From assembly GCA_002358575.1 (NCBI GenBank), contig DEPD01000013.1, positions 1 through 12,671 of the forward strand: a DNA stretch of 12,671 nt, in the 5' to 3' direction. The position numbers and the translations under genes were made by a program. The notes under the pieces were generated by a model, which ran no database searches, was not told the origin of the DNA, and saw only the letters and a list, made by a program, of their open reading frames with translations. Shown here one piece after another: positions 6,495 through 12,671 of the stretch; within the stretch, counting starts at the first letter, position 1; every line of letters begins with the position of its first letter. The DNA comes from Lachnospiraceae bacterium UBA3401 (GTDB lineage: Bacteria > Bacillota > Clostridia > Lachnospirales > Lachnospiraceae).

Positions 6495-9400
6495 TTATAT
6501 AAAATCCCTTTCTTTGAGGACAATCATGTCCTCATTGTCATACCTTCTTGCGAATAGCACATCCACAAAGTTTTTGAGCTTGGACTTTCTGGATTTCCAA
6601 ATTGCCTCATCTATAATGTCCCTTACCTCATCCTTTGTCACTACATGATTTCCGCTCTGCATGTTTGCTATTCTTGTGTAAAGGGCGAGAGTCCCTAACT
6701 CATCAATGGAATATTCCAAGGCCAAAGCATAATTTTTGGCGTAGGCAACGAGTGCATTATTATCCATCTCCATCAGATCAATTCTGATATTAAAATAATC
6801 CGCAATCATTGCCTGTTTCTGCAAAAGTTTTGAAATCTCTTTTTTGGTGTCTTCCATGATAACTACAATTCCGAAATTTTCCTGATTGAGGTTCAACGCC
6901 ATTTCATATAGCTTCTCCTCGCTCATACCATTTGCCTTCTCTATTATAATACCACCATTATTCAATTTCTCAAAAACATCTTTGATATTTCTTTGATTGA
7001 TTTTTTCTCCGGTGATCTTCGCAAGCCTTCCCGAAAAACTCTCGTCAGATACTTGATATTCCTTGATCAAGTTTTTTGCCATTCTGACTGTATCCAATCC
7101 CGCGTCACCTGTGATAATGACATTTCCAGTGTAGGCGGCAAGCGTCATGTTTTCTAGGGCAAAAATAATCTGTTTCTTAATCTTCTTGGTAACAGCAAAG
7201 TTCTCAAACAAAGTCTGCTCTTCTGCTGTAAATTCGCGCAACTCCTCACGCTTTGCTCCGTGTGCTTCCTTTTTTGTCGTGGCTACAATCTTTTCTGAAA
7301 GTGAGCTGAGATCTGCTGTGTTCATTTTAATTTCCTGTGTCTTAAGTGCGTCCTCCTTTGCCATCTCGGCAATACTCTCCGCATCTTCTGGGTCAAGCTC
7401 GCTTTCATCATACTGATAATTCTGGATATATCCTCCTTTGTCCGAAACAGGATGTGTCTCTTCTGAATACAATTCTTGTGTATAACCGCTGGATTCTTCT
7501 GCATATCCATAATCAGCATACTCTATCTCCATCTCCCCATTTGATTCCTGCACATACTCATTACTGTCATCATAGGAATAAATTTCTTGTGTACCACTGT
7601 AATCTTCTGTCATTTCCTCAATAGGATTCTCCTCTAACGCATAAGTGTTATTGTATTCATCACCATCTGATTCAACATCCAAATTATCTGGGCTGTCCCC
7701 ATCTTCTTCTGGCAAATAATCATTATTGCTCTCTTCATAATAGCTATCTTCTTCTGTATTGATATCTTGTAAATCTGCCTGTATCTCTGCAATATCATTC
7801 TCTCCGAGATAACCATTTTCCAATTCATTATTGTCCTCTGGCAGATAGTCTTCTGTATTGATTTCCTGTGTATACTCCACACTGACTTCTGCATTTTGTT
7901 CTGGGATTTGCGCCGCACTATTTTCTATATTTTGTTCTGGCAAATACGCCGTACTGCTTTCCAAATCTTCTTCTGCCATGTATGCATCCTTGCTGTCAAA
8001 ATCCCCCTCTGTCGCATAGTTCTCATCGGATTCCCATGTCTCCTGATCGGCCTGTGGCAGGCAATTGACATCACTTTCCGCCTTGATTTCTTGTGGTAGT
8101 GCAGTAGGTTCTAACGGAGTTTCAAGTTCTGTATTTTCAAATTCTGGCTGATATTCCTCCTGCACAACGGATGCTTCTTCTTTGCGCTCTGTCTGTGCTG
8201 TTCTATACTCCACATCAAACGCATCATCCGATGCTTGTCTTGTGCGATTCTGCGGAATATCTCCCGTTACATCTGCCTCTAAAAATCTATCCTTGCGAGG
8301 AATTCTTCTCTGTGCTGCCTCCTCTTCCCGCTGAATCTCGCCCAATATGCCACTTTTGAGCGAATTGTTAAAGTCTGCCAAGATTTTACCAGTCTGCGTT
8401 AACACACGCTTTTTAATCTCCTCTTGATGTTTCTTTGCATTCTCTGTCTTTTTTCGCTCCCACTCTGCCAGCACATCCTTCAGATTCATTGTACCTGTTA
8501 CCTGAGTCCCCAACTCCCCACTTATTTCCATAGTATTTTGGTCATGATATACATTTTCCGCGTTGTCCTCCATGCGATTGTGCTCTTCATTGACCGTCTG
8601 CTCTGTGGTATCCCGTAACTCCTCTATATCAGAATCTGATTTAATAAAACGCGCATCTTTTCCTGGCACATAAACTTTGCGGATCGCTCCTGTATTGGGA
8701 GCAGGTGGCGCTTCCGATACACTGGTCACTAGCTGTGCAATACTGCTTGTATATGCCATTCCCTCCGACGCTTCGCCACCACTGTTTTGTACATTGGTAT
8801 ATGCTTGTGTATGCCTAGCAATATTATCGACATCCTCACTGGAATTATATTTTTCTCGGTCCTCTGCAAATACATCCTCATTGTCCGCAAGAAACTCTCT
8901 CATACCCTCCGCAACTAATTTTTGAAGATTGATTGTGTTGTACTCACTCATATCACCTAAATTTGCAGCAGGTGCTGGATTGCTTTGATACAGATAAAGT
9001 CCATTGCGGTAGGACTTGTCTGACTCTCCACCGCGTCCAGCAATTTCCTGATTATTTGTATCTGTTCTGTTCTCTATCAAATTCCCATTTTCATCATAAG
9101 TCTGCTCCACATAAAATTCGCCAGTATAACTGCTTTTATTTGTGTAATTTATATTTCCATAGCCATCTTCTACATAGTCGTTCTGACCGTAATCAGAATA
9201 AGTTTCCTGTGCATAAGTCGCTATATTATATGGCTCACTGGCATAAGTTTCTTGACTATACTGTGTGTTTTCATAACCTTCACTGGGATAACCTTGCGCA
9301 TTATATCCGCTGTTTTCGTATCCTTCATTGGAATAGGTTTGTCCATTATATCCGCTGTTTTCATATGTTTCATTGGGATAACTTTGTGTATCATATCCTG

Positions 9401-10538
9401 TGTTTGCATATTCCTCATTGGGATAGCCTTGTGCGTTATAGTCTGTAGTTTGATATGTTTCATTGGGATAATTTTGTGTATCGTAGCTGGTAGTTTCATA
9501 TCCTCCATTTGAATAGGCTTGCGTATCGTAACTACTATTTTTATACCCTTCGCTGGGATAATTTTGTGTATCATAACTGATATTATCATATCCTTCATTG
9601 GGATAGCCTTGCGTATTATAGTTTGTAGTTTCATATCCTTCATTGGGATAATTTTGCGTGTCATAGCCGGTATTTTGATACGACTCATTTACATAATTCT
9701 GTGCATCATACCCACTGTTTTCATAACTCCTATTGGGATAACTTTGAGAATCGTATCCTGTGTTGTCATACAATTCCTGCGAATAATTTTCCTGCTCATA
9801 TCCTGTATCTTCGTATGCTTCCTCCGCATACTGATTCGGATAGTACGCTATATTATCGACTCCATATTCCTCCTCAGAATACATCTCCTGAACTTCTGTA
9901 TCACCACTATAATTATCCGACGCATGATTTAACATAGTCTCATATTTCTCTTGCTGTGATCTAGAGAGCGGCACATGCACTGCTTTTAGCTCCATTGCCT
10001 TCATCACATATGGGCCATCTCCAAACCAGAGGATAATGTCATCACACTCTTCCACACATTTTGTAGACAACCCTACTCTATGATAGAGATAGGCAAGTTC
10101 ATATGCCCACTCTTCCTGATAATCCTTCTTTTTTAACTCTTCAAGAATCTCAATCCGCTCTTCAAGACTCGCCTCCTGCGCCTCCAATATCCGATATCGA
10201 AGCGTAAATACACCATTGTCTTTCGGTGCCAACTTCACAAACTGTTTATAATATTCAATCGCTGATACAACATCATCTAACTCAATTGATAATTCACAAA
10301 GGGAATACACAACAGAACGATTTGCGGGGTAACGCTCATATGCCAGCATCAGCACTTCCCTAGCCTCTTCATTTCGTCTGTTGATTCGATATAATACCGA
10401 AATCTTTAACAGCATCGACGCGCTCTTAACTCTTCTCCAGTCAATCGTATCTGCTATTTTTACGGCTTCTGTATATTTTTCCTGTTCGATCAAATTTGAA
10501 ATTTCTTCTGAACGAACTTTGTATTCGTATTTATCCAA
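6495..10538 (-). CDS. Large TPR protein with a tyrosine-every-fifth-residue array and a degenerate AAA+-like C-terminal domain
   Basis: No function is known to me. The 1347 residues divide as follows. Residues 1-205: helical, TPR-like. Residues 210-515: tyrosine array with Tyr at every fifth position from 232 to 447. Residues 685-745: charged helical linker (MNLKDVLAEWERKK), possibly coiled coil. Residues 790-1050: very acidic, D/E/N/Y-rich, with 12-residue repeats. Residues 1100-1347: a domain with the order of a CbxX/SpoVK-like AAA+ fold. Its Walker A is GDAGLDT (1144-1150), lacking the lysine, and Walker B reads GGIIIEKA (1195-1202), so ATP hydrolysis is unlikely. No signal peptide or membrane segment is seen, so it is probably cytosolic. 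The start is TTG at 10538, seven bases after AGAGGTG (10546-10552); the ATG at 10543-10545 is out of frame and meets a stop at once. A consensus promoter lies upstream, and glgB follows by 18 nt. A scaffold for glycogen enzymes is an inference from that linkage. Confidence 0.85.
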   Translation of the reverse strand: MDKYEYKVRSEEISNLIEQEKYTEAVKIADTIDWRRVKSASMLLKISVLYRINRRNEEAREVLMLAYERYPANRSVVYSLCELSIELDDVVSAIEYYKQFVKLAPKDNGVFTLRYRILEAQEASLEERIEILEELKKKDYQEEWAYELAYLYHRVGLSTKCVEECDDIILWFGDGPYVMKAMELKAVHVPLSRSQQEKYETMLNHASDNYSGDTEVQEMYSEEEYGVDNIAYYPNQYAEEAYEDTGYEQENYSQELYDNTGYDSQSYPNRSYENSGYDAQNYVNESYQNTGYDTQNYPNEGYETTNYNTQGYPNEGYDNISYDTQNYPSEGYKNSSYDTQAYSNGGYETTSYDTQNYPNETYQTTDYNAQGYPNEEYANTGYDTQSYPNETYENSGYNGQTYSNEGYENSGYNAQGYPSEGYENTQYSQETYASEPYNIATYAQETYSDYGQNDYVEDGYGNINYTNKSSYTGEFYVEQTYDENGNLIENRTDTNNQEIAGRGGESDKSYRNGLYLYQSNPAPAANLGDMSEYNTINLQKLVAEGMREFLADNEDVFAEDREKYNSSEDVDNIARHTQAYTNVQNSGGEASEGMAYTSSIAQLVTSVSEAPPAPNTGAIRKVYVPGKDARFIKSDSDIEELRDTTEQTVNEEHNRMEDNAENVYHDQNTMEISGELGTQVTGTMNLKDVLAEWERKKTENAKKHQEEIKKRVLTQTGKILADFNNSLKSGILGEIQREEEAAQRRIPRKDRFLEADVTGDIPQNRTRQASDDAFDVEYRTAQTERKEEASVVQEEYQPEFENTELETPLEPTALPQEIKAESDVNCLPQADQETWESDENYATEGDFDSKDAYMAEEDLESSTAYLPEQNIENSAAQIPEQNAEVSVEYTQEINTEDYLPEDNNELENGYLGENDIAEIQADLQDINTEEDSYYEESNNDYLPEEDGDSPDNLDVESDGDEYNNTYALEENPIEEMTEDYSGTQEIYSYDDSNEYVQESNGEMEIEYADYGYAEESSGYTQELYSEETHPVSDKGGYIQNYQYDESELDPEDAESIAEMAKEDALKTQEIKMNTADLSSLSEKIVATTKKEAHGAKREELREFTAEEQTLFENFAVTKKIKKQIIFALENMTLAAYTGNVIITGDAGLDTVRMAKNLIKEYQVSDESFSGRLAKITGEKINQRNIKDVFEKLNNGGIIIEKANGMSEEKLYEMALNLNQENFGIVVIMEDTKKEISKLLQKQAMIADYFNIRIDLMEMDNNALVAYAKNYALALEYSIDELGTLALYTRIANMQSGNHVVTKDEVRDIIDEAIWKSRKSKLKNFVDVLFARRYDNEDMIVLKERDFI
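7779..7985 (-). repeat. Acidic 12-residue tandem repeats in the large TPR protein
   Basis: Residues 852-920 fall into degenerate units of about 12 residues: AYMAEEDLESST, AYLPEQNIENSA, AQIPEQNAEVSV, a 9-residue short unit (EYTQEINTE), DYLPEDNNELEN and GYLGENDIAEIQ. A further YLPE occurs at 941-944. The units are rich in Glu, Asp, Asn and Gln, so this segment should be disordered and strongly negative, unlike the less charged tyrosine array upstream. Confidence 0.6.
9204..9833 (-). repeat. Fourteen 45-bp coding repeats (15-residue units, three tyrosines each)
   Basis: Residues 236-445 consist of fourteen uninterrupted 15-residue units with Tyr at unit positions 2, 7 and 12. Typical units are NYPNEGYETTNYNTQ, GYPNEEYANTGYDTQ and TYSNEGYENSGYNAQ; the outermost units are the most divergent (first QYAEEAYEDTGYEQE, last TYASEPYNIATYAQE). 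Other positions vary widely among Pro, Asn, Ser, Thr, Glu, Gly, Asp and Gln, but the tyrosines never do. All units are exactly 45 bp with no indels. Such arrays can change copy number by slippage or recombination. Confidence 0.93.
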
Positions 10539-10669
10539 GTCTCATCACCTCTGACGCTGCTACTTTCTCATCAAACTTTTCGATTCAAAAGCATATTATC
10601 TGAGCGGGGATACTTTATGAGACAATTTTTCATCCAATACACATGACAGTTTAACCCACTCTAAAAGTC

Positions 10670-10698
10670 AGTTTAGCATACTGTTTTCCCCCTGTCAA
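10670..10698 (-). promoter_or_regulatory. Sigma-A promoter of the repeat protein-glgB operon
   Basis: On the minus strand a perfect TTGACA (10693-10698) is followed after exactly 17 nt by TAAACT (10670-10675). The leader to the TTG start would be about 125 nt. Two near-identical 9-bp words (TAAACTGAC and TAAACTGTC on the minus strand, about 24 nt apart) cover the -10 and the early leader. They could be an operator, but this is weak evidence. The promoter lies just past the stop of the preceding gene, with no clear terminator between them. Confidence 0.7.
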
Positions 10699-10720
10699 CG
10701 ACAACACACCGCTCGTTTTC

Positions 10721-11200
10721 TTATAATCCGTACTTTTCCCAATCTTTTATATCTGTGATAATTGGCAGCCAGCAGTCAATTTCAAATGTTGCAGTTGTAA
10801 CAGGGTCTGCATAACCGTCATTCACTGCTGTTCCACTGCATAAAATATGTACTCTATCCTCTTTGAACTCCTGAATAGCAAGTTGGTAATTCATCAGCGG
10901 CTCATGCTCAAAAATATAAAATAAATCCTCTCTATTATATGCCTCCTCCATATTTTTCACGACAAACGTCATTCCGGCAATGTCTTCAATCTGTCGCACT
11001 GATGTACCGATAATTCCCAATTCCAATTTGGGTGTTACCCGTTCCTCTTGAAACTCATTTGCCTGAAAACAACAGTCAACGCTGTATTCCAGTCCGTCCT
11101 CTGAATCTTGAAATACGAAAAAAGCGGTTTCTCTTGTGTTTGTATTCAGCGCAAAAAAAGTGTCATTTAATTTCAGTTCTGTCATTTTCCTCTCCCTCAT
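10721..11200 (-). CDS. Small soluble protein of unknown function, coupled to a tandem acetyltransferase
   Basis: I do not recognise this family. The protein is 159 residues from the chosen start, acidic overall, without signal peptide or membrane segment, and with alternating hydrophobic stretches that suggest a beta-rich fold (FFALNTNTRETAFFVFQD near the N-terminus, ATFEIDCWLPIITDI near the C-terminus). Three starts are possible: TTG at 11206, ATG at 11200 and ATG at 11185. I chose 11200 because AAAGGAG (11208-11214) stands seven bases before it. The ATG at 11185 (MTELKLND, 154 residues) has GGGAG six bases upstream and gives a less basic N-terminus, so it is a close second. Either way the gene overlaps the 3' end of the acetyltransferase gene in another frame, which suggests translational coupling. 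A role as its partner or target is only an inference. Confidence 0.72.
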   Translation of the reverse strand: MRERKMTELKLNDTFFALNTNTRETAFFVFQDSEDGLEYSVDCCFQANEFQEERVTPKLELGIIGTSVRQIEDIAGMTFVVKNMEEAYNREDLFYIFEHEPLMNYQLAIQEFKEDRVHILCSGTAVNDGYADPVTTATFEIDCWLPIITDIKDWEKYGL

Positions 11201-12344
11201 CTTCAATCTCCTTTAATGAAACTGGGTCAAAAGCGTCTAGTGCAGGGTGATTGGTAATTGTTTTTACTATCCGCCACCCTTCCTTACTGTTGACTGCATT
11301 TTGAGGCAGCGGGCGAAACCCAAAATCAAGGTATACTTTGCAGGCAAGCCAAGTCGTAGTCTGTGTTGGTATTTTTGCGTGTGTGTATCCAAGCGCACGC
11401 ATAATGTTCAACACATGTGCAATCAATGGCTTGGACAGCCTTTTTCCCTGATACTCCCGCTGCACAGCAACCCAGTGCAACCAACCGGCACCGGACTGGT
11501 CGCGTCCTGTGATATCATAGTAAGCGGTGGCTGTCGCAACCTTTTTACCCTTTTCATTTTCTATAAATACCATTCGGTTGCCAAGTTCCTGTTCCTTGGT
11601 CGCATAATATTTATTCCACGCCGCCAATCCCTGCTCATAGTTTTCAAATTCCTTTGCCGATTTCTCAATTGCAATCCACGCATCGCAATCCCCATGCTGA
11701 TAAAACGCAAAGCGATAACCCTCTGGCAGTTCATATTGCGCAAGATTATCCAAATCGCGTTCTAATAGCAGCTCATAGTATTTGATACGACTATCATGAT
11801 TATCATAGGCTAATCCCATTTTCATTTTGTGCTTGCAATAAAAGCGATATAACTCCGCTTTCTCATCATTCAAGTCCTTGTACATTTTTTTCTCAGTCAA
11901 TTGAAAACCTGCCCGCTCAATTACTTTCCATGAGGCCACATTCTCCTCCTTGACCGTTGCTATCATTTGGGAAATATGATAATTTTGTAAAAAATACTGT
12001 GCATAAGCCTGCACTGCCTCAATTGCATAGCCATGATTTCTATATTGTGTTCCAATAAAATATGTGATACCTGTCTCTTGTAGATCCTCATAGTAAGAGC
12101 ATCCCACGGAACCAATCACAGTCTTTTCCTCTTTTAAAGTAATCACATACGCCAGATATTCCGTGCGGGGATTGTCCTTCTTTGTAAGCTCCTTCGCCTC
12201 CACAATCCAATTTGCAATCCAATTGCCACAATCTTTGCTAAAACCGATCTCTTTTAGACTTCCGTCCGCTGCCATTTCCACAAATGCTTTTTTATCGTCT
12301 ATTCTTAATGTACGAATCAATAATCGCTTTGTTTCTATTTTCAT
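11163..12344 (-). CDS. Tandem GNAT-family N-acetyltransferase (two fused GNAT domains)
   Basis: A 393-residue cytosolic protein with two acetyl-CoA-dependent GNAT domains. Domain 1 (about 1-175) is RimJ/RimL-like: it begins IETKRLLIRTL, has the CoA-binding segment YFIGTQYRNHGYAIEA (95-110), and ends with VASWKVIERAGF (136-147), a typical GNAT motif. Domain 2 (about 205-365) has a second CoA-binding segment, HWVAVQREYQGKRLSKPL (290-307), and CKVYLDFGF near its end. Substrates cannot be told from sequence: the RimJ/RimL group acetylates protein N-termini but also antibiotics and small amines. The ATG at 12344 has AGAGG seven bases upstream. The longer frame (start near 12452) runs back across the promoter and is rejected. 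The last 38 bases overlap the start of the downstream small gene. Confidence 0.82.
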   Translation of the reverse strand: MKIETKRLLIRTLRIDDKKAFVEMAADGSLKEIGFSKDCGNWIANWIVEAKELTKKDNPRTEYLAYVITLKEEKTVIGSVGCSYYEDLQETGITYFIGTQYRNHGYAIEAVQAYAQYFLQNYHISQMIATVKEENVASWKVIERAGFQLTEKKMYKDLNDEKAELYRFYCKHKMKMGLAYDNHDSRIKYYELLLERDLDNLAQYELPEGYRFAFYQHGDCDAWIAIEKSAKEFENYEQGLAAWNKYYATKEQELGNRMVFIENEKGKKVATATAYYDITGRDQSGAGWLHWVAVQREYQGKRLSKPLIAHVLNIMRALGYTHAKIPTQTTTWLACKVYLDFGFRPLPQNAVNSKEGWRIVKTITNHPALDAFDPVSLKEIEDEGEENDRTEIK

Positions 12345-12423
12345 AGTAATTCCTCTCGTCATTAATTTGTTTCTGCAAACACAATATTGCTCATCTCTAT
12401 CTCTCCAACATATATCTATCTTT

Positions 12424-12452
12424 ATTTTATCCCGCAGGAATTGTGATGTCAA
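12424..12452 (-). promoter_or_regulatory. Sigma-A promoter of the acetyltransferase operon
   Basis: On the minus strand a perfect TTGACA (12447-12452) is followed after exactly 17 nt by TAAAAT (12424-12429, 5/6 match). Transcription would start near 12417 and give a leader of about 73 nt to the ATG at 12344. Its position inside the longest reading frame supports the shorter acetyltransferase start. Confidence 0.75.
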
Positions 12453-12516
12453 TTGTTAGGTTCTTCTCAAAAGTTCATTATTGTCACTATTGTTGCTGTT
12501 CAGACATCAATGCCAT

Positions 12517-12541
12517 ATTATTAAGAAATCTTCCTAATAAT
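12517..12541. other. AT-rich hairpin in the right-hand intergenic region
   Basis: ATTATTA (12517-12523) pairs with TAATAAT (12535-12541). After one mismatch the stem continues for three more pairs around a 3-nt loop. Only a short T-rich stretch follows on the plus strand. It may be a weak terminator for something beyond the window or simply AT-rich DNA. The rest of the gene-free stretch 12345-12671 holds the acetyltransferase promoter and the repeat arm at the right edge; I see no gene in it. Confidence 0.3.
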
Positions 12542-12601
12542 TTATTCCTAAAAAAGTCCTATAATTCATCGTGTTGTATAAAATATTCCAAATAGGAAAA
12601 G

Positions 12602-12671
12602 CTTAGGAATTGCAGGAAAATAAGTGATGCAGACTGCGTAGGATATTTCTTCGAGGAGGTATGTCAAAAAA
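12602..12671. repeat. Left arm of a second palindromic MITE-like element, cut by the window edge
   Basis: From 12610 to the edge, 52 of 62 bases match the left arm of the full element starting at 2677, with no gaps and identical in the block AGGATATTTCTTCGAG. The first bases (TTAGGAATTG) also match the fragment at 777-800. The central hairpin and right arm would lie beyond the window. Confidence 0.75.

Noticed and set aside
9086..9105. YDENGNL motif (residues 481-487) in the large protein, resembling Rhs/YD repeats
   Set aside because: It occurs once, with no further YD-repeat units, no Rhs core and no secretion signal. It lies at the tail of the tyrosine array and is probably coincidence.
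8933..9448. 171-residue plus-strand frame rich in His, Cys, Tyr and Phe
   Set aside because: It is antisense to the large repeat protein, its composition reflects the repeat, and no ribosome binding site or family motif is seen.
9221..9688. Minus-strand alternative frame rich in Ile-Pro-Met-Lys repeats
   Set aside because: It is the same 45-bp repeat read in another frame, inside the intact 1347-residue gene, with no independent start signal.
9204..9833. 45-bp repeats considered as a CRISPR array
   Set aside because: Units are contiguous, in frame, without spacers, and encode a continuous open protein.
9252..9932. Plus-strand frames opposite the tyrosine array that read as Ile/Phe-rich, membrane-like proteins with internal repeats
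   Set aside because: They are antisense shadows. Tyrosine codons TAT/TAC read backward as ATA/GTA give Ile/Val at the same period, so the hydrophobic repeats follow from the array. They lack ribosome binding sites.
12345..12452. Upstream extension of the acetyltransferase frame by 36 residues
   Set aside because: The extension crosses a TTGACA-17-TAAAAT promoter and the ribosome binding site of the ATG at 12344, and the added residues do not belong to a GNAT fold.

Overview
The window looks like a chromosomal stretch from a low-GC Gram-positive anaerobe of the Clostridia, most likely a Lachnospiraceae gut bacterium. This is an inference from AT-rich intergenic DNA, strong AGGAG/AGAGGTG ribosome binding sites, sigma-A type promoters, and the gene set: a CmpB-type membrane protein, an ABC-F ATPase, a group III iron lactaldehyde reductase and a short-form GlgB. 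I see no rRNA, tRNA, CRISPR array, transposase or phage gene.

Layout, left to right. (1) A plus-strand membrane protein of the CmpB type (144-755). (2) A minus-strand pair reading leftward: an Imm51-type immunity protein (2119-2463), then fucO (939-2087), ending at an intrinsic terminator (893-927). (3) A 418-bp divergent intergenic region with promoters facing both ways and a long palindromic, MITE-like repeat (about 2669-2833). The repeat lies between the best plus-strand promoter and the ABC-F gene. (4) A plus-strand YfmM-type ABC-F ATPase (2882-4435), ending at a 13-bp bidirectional terminator (4496-4533) shared with the convergent glgB. (5) A minus-strand operon from a consensus promoter (10670-10698): a 1347-residue repeat protein (6495-10538), then glgB (4569-6476) after only 18 nt. 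(6) A minus-strand operon from another consensus promoter (12424-12452): a tandem GNAT acetyltransferase (11163-12344) overlapping a small gene of unknown function (10721-11200). (7) A second copy of the long repeat's left arm, running off the right edge (from about 12602).

The most unusual object is the 1347-residue protein. It has an N-terminal TPR-like helical region and a central array in which tyrosine occupies every fifth residue 44 times in succession (residues 232-447, fourteen 15-residue units at its core). Beyond that lie a charged helical linker, a second very acidic repeat region, and a C-terminal AAA+-like domain whose Walker A and Walker B motifs are degraded. It has no signal peptide or membrane segment, so it is probably cytosolic. 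It is co-transcribed with the glycogen branching enzyme, which suggests, but does not prove, a scaffold role in glycogen metabolism.

Two families of small non-coding repeats also recur in the intergenic regions. One is the long palindrome (copies near 777, 2669 and 12602). The other is an approximately 50-bp element abutting the terminators of fucO and glgB, with a possible third copy at the left edge. Several gene starts were moved from the longest reading frame to the codon with a proper ribosome binding site, as explained in the entries.
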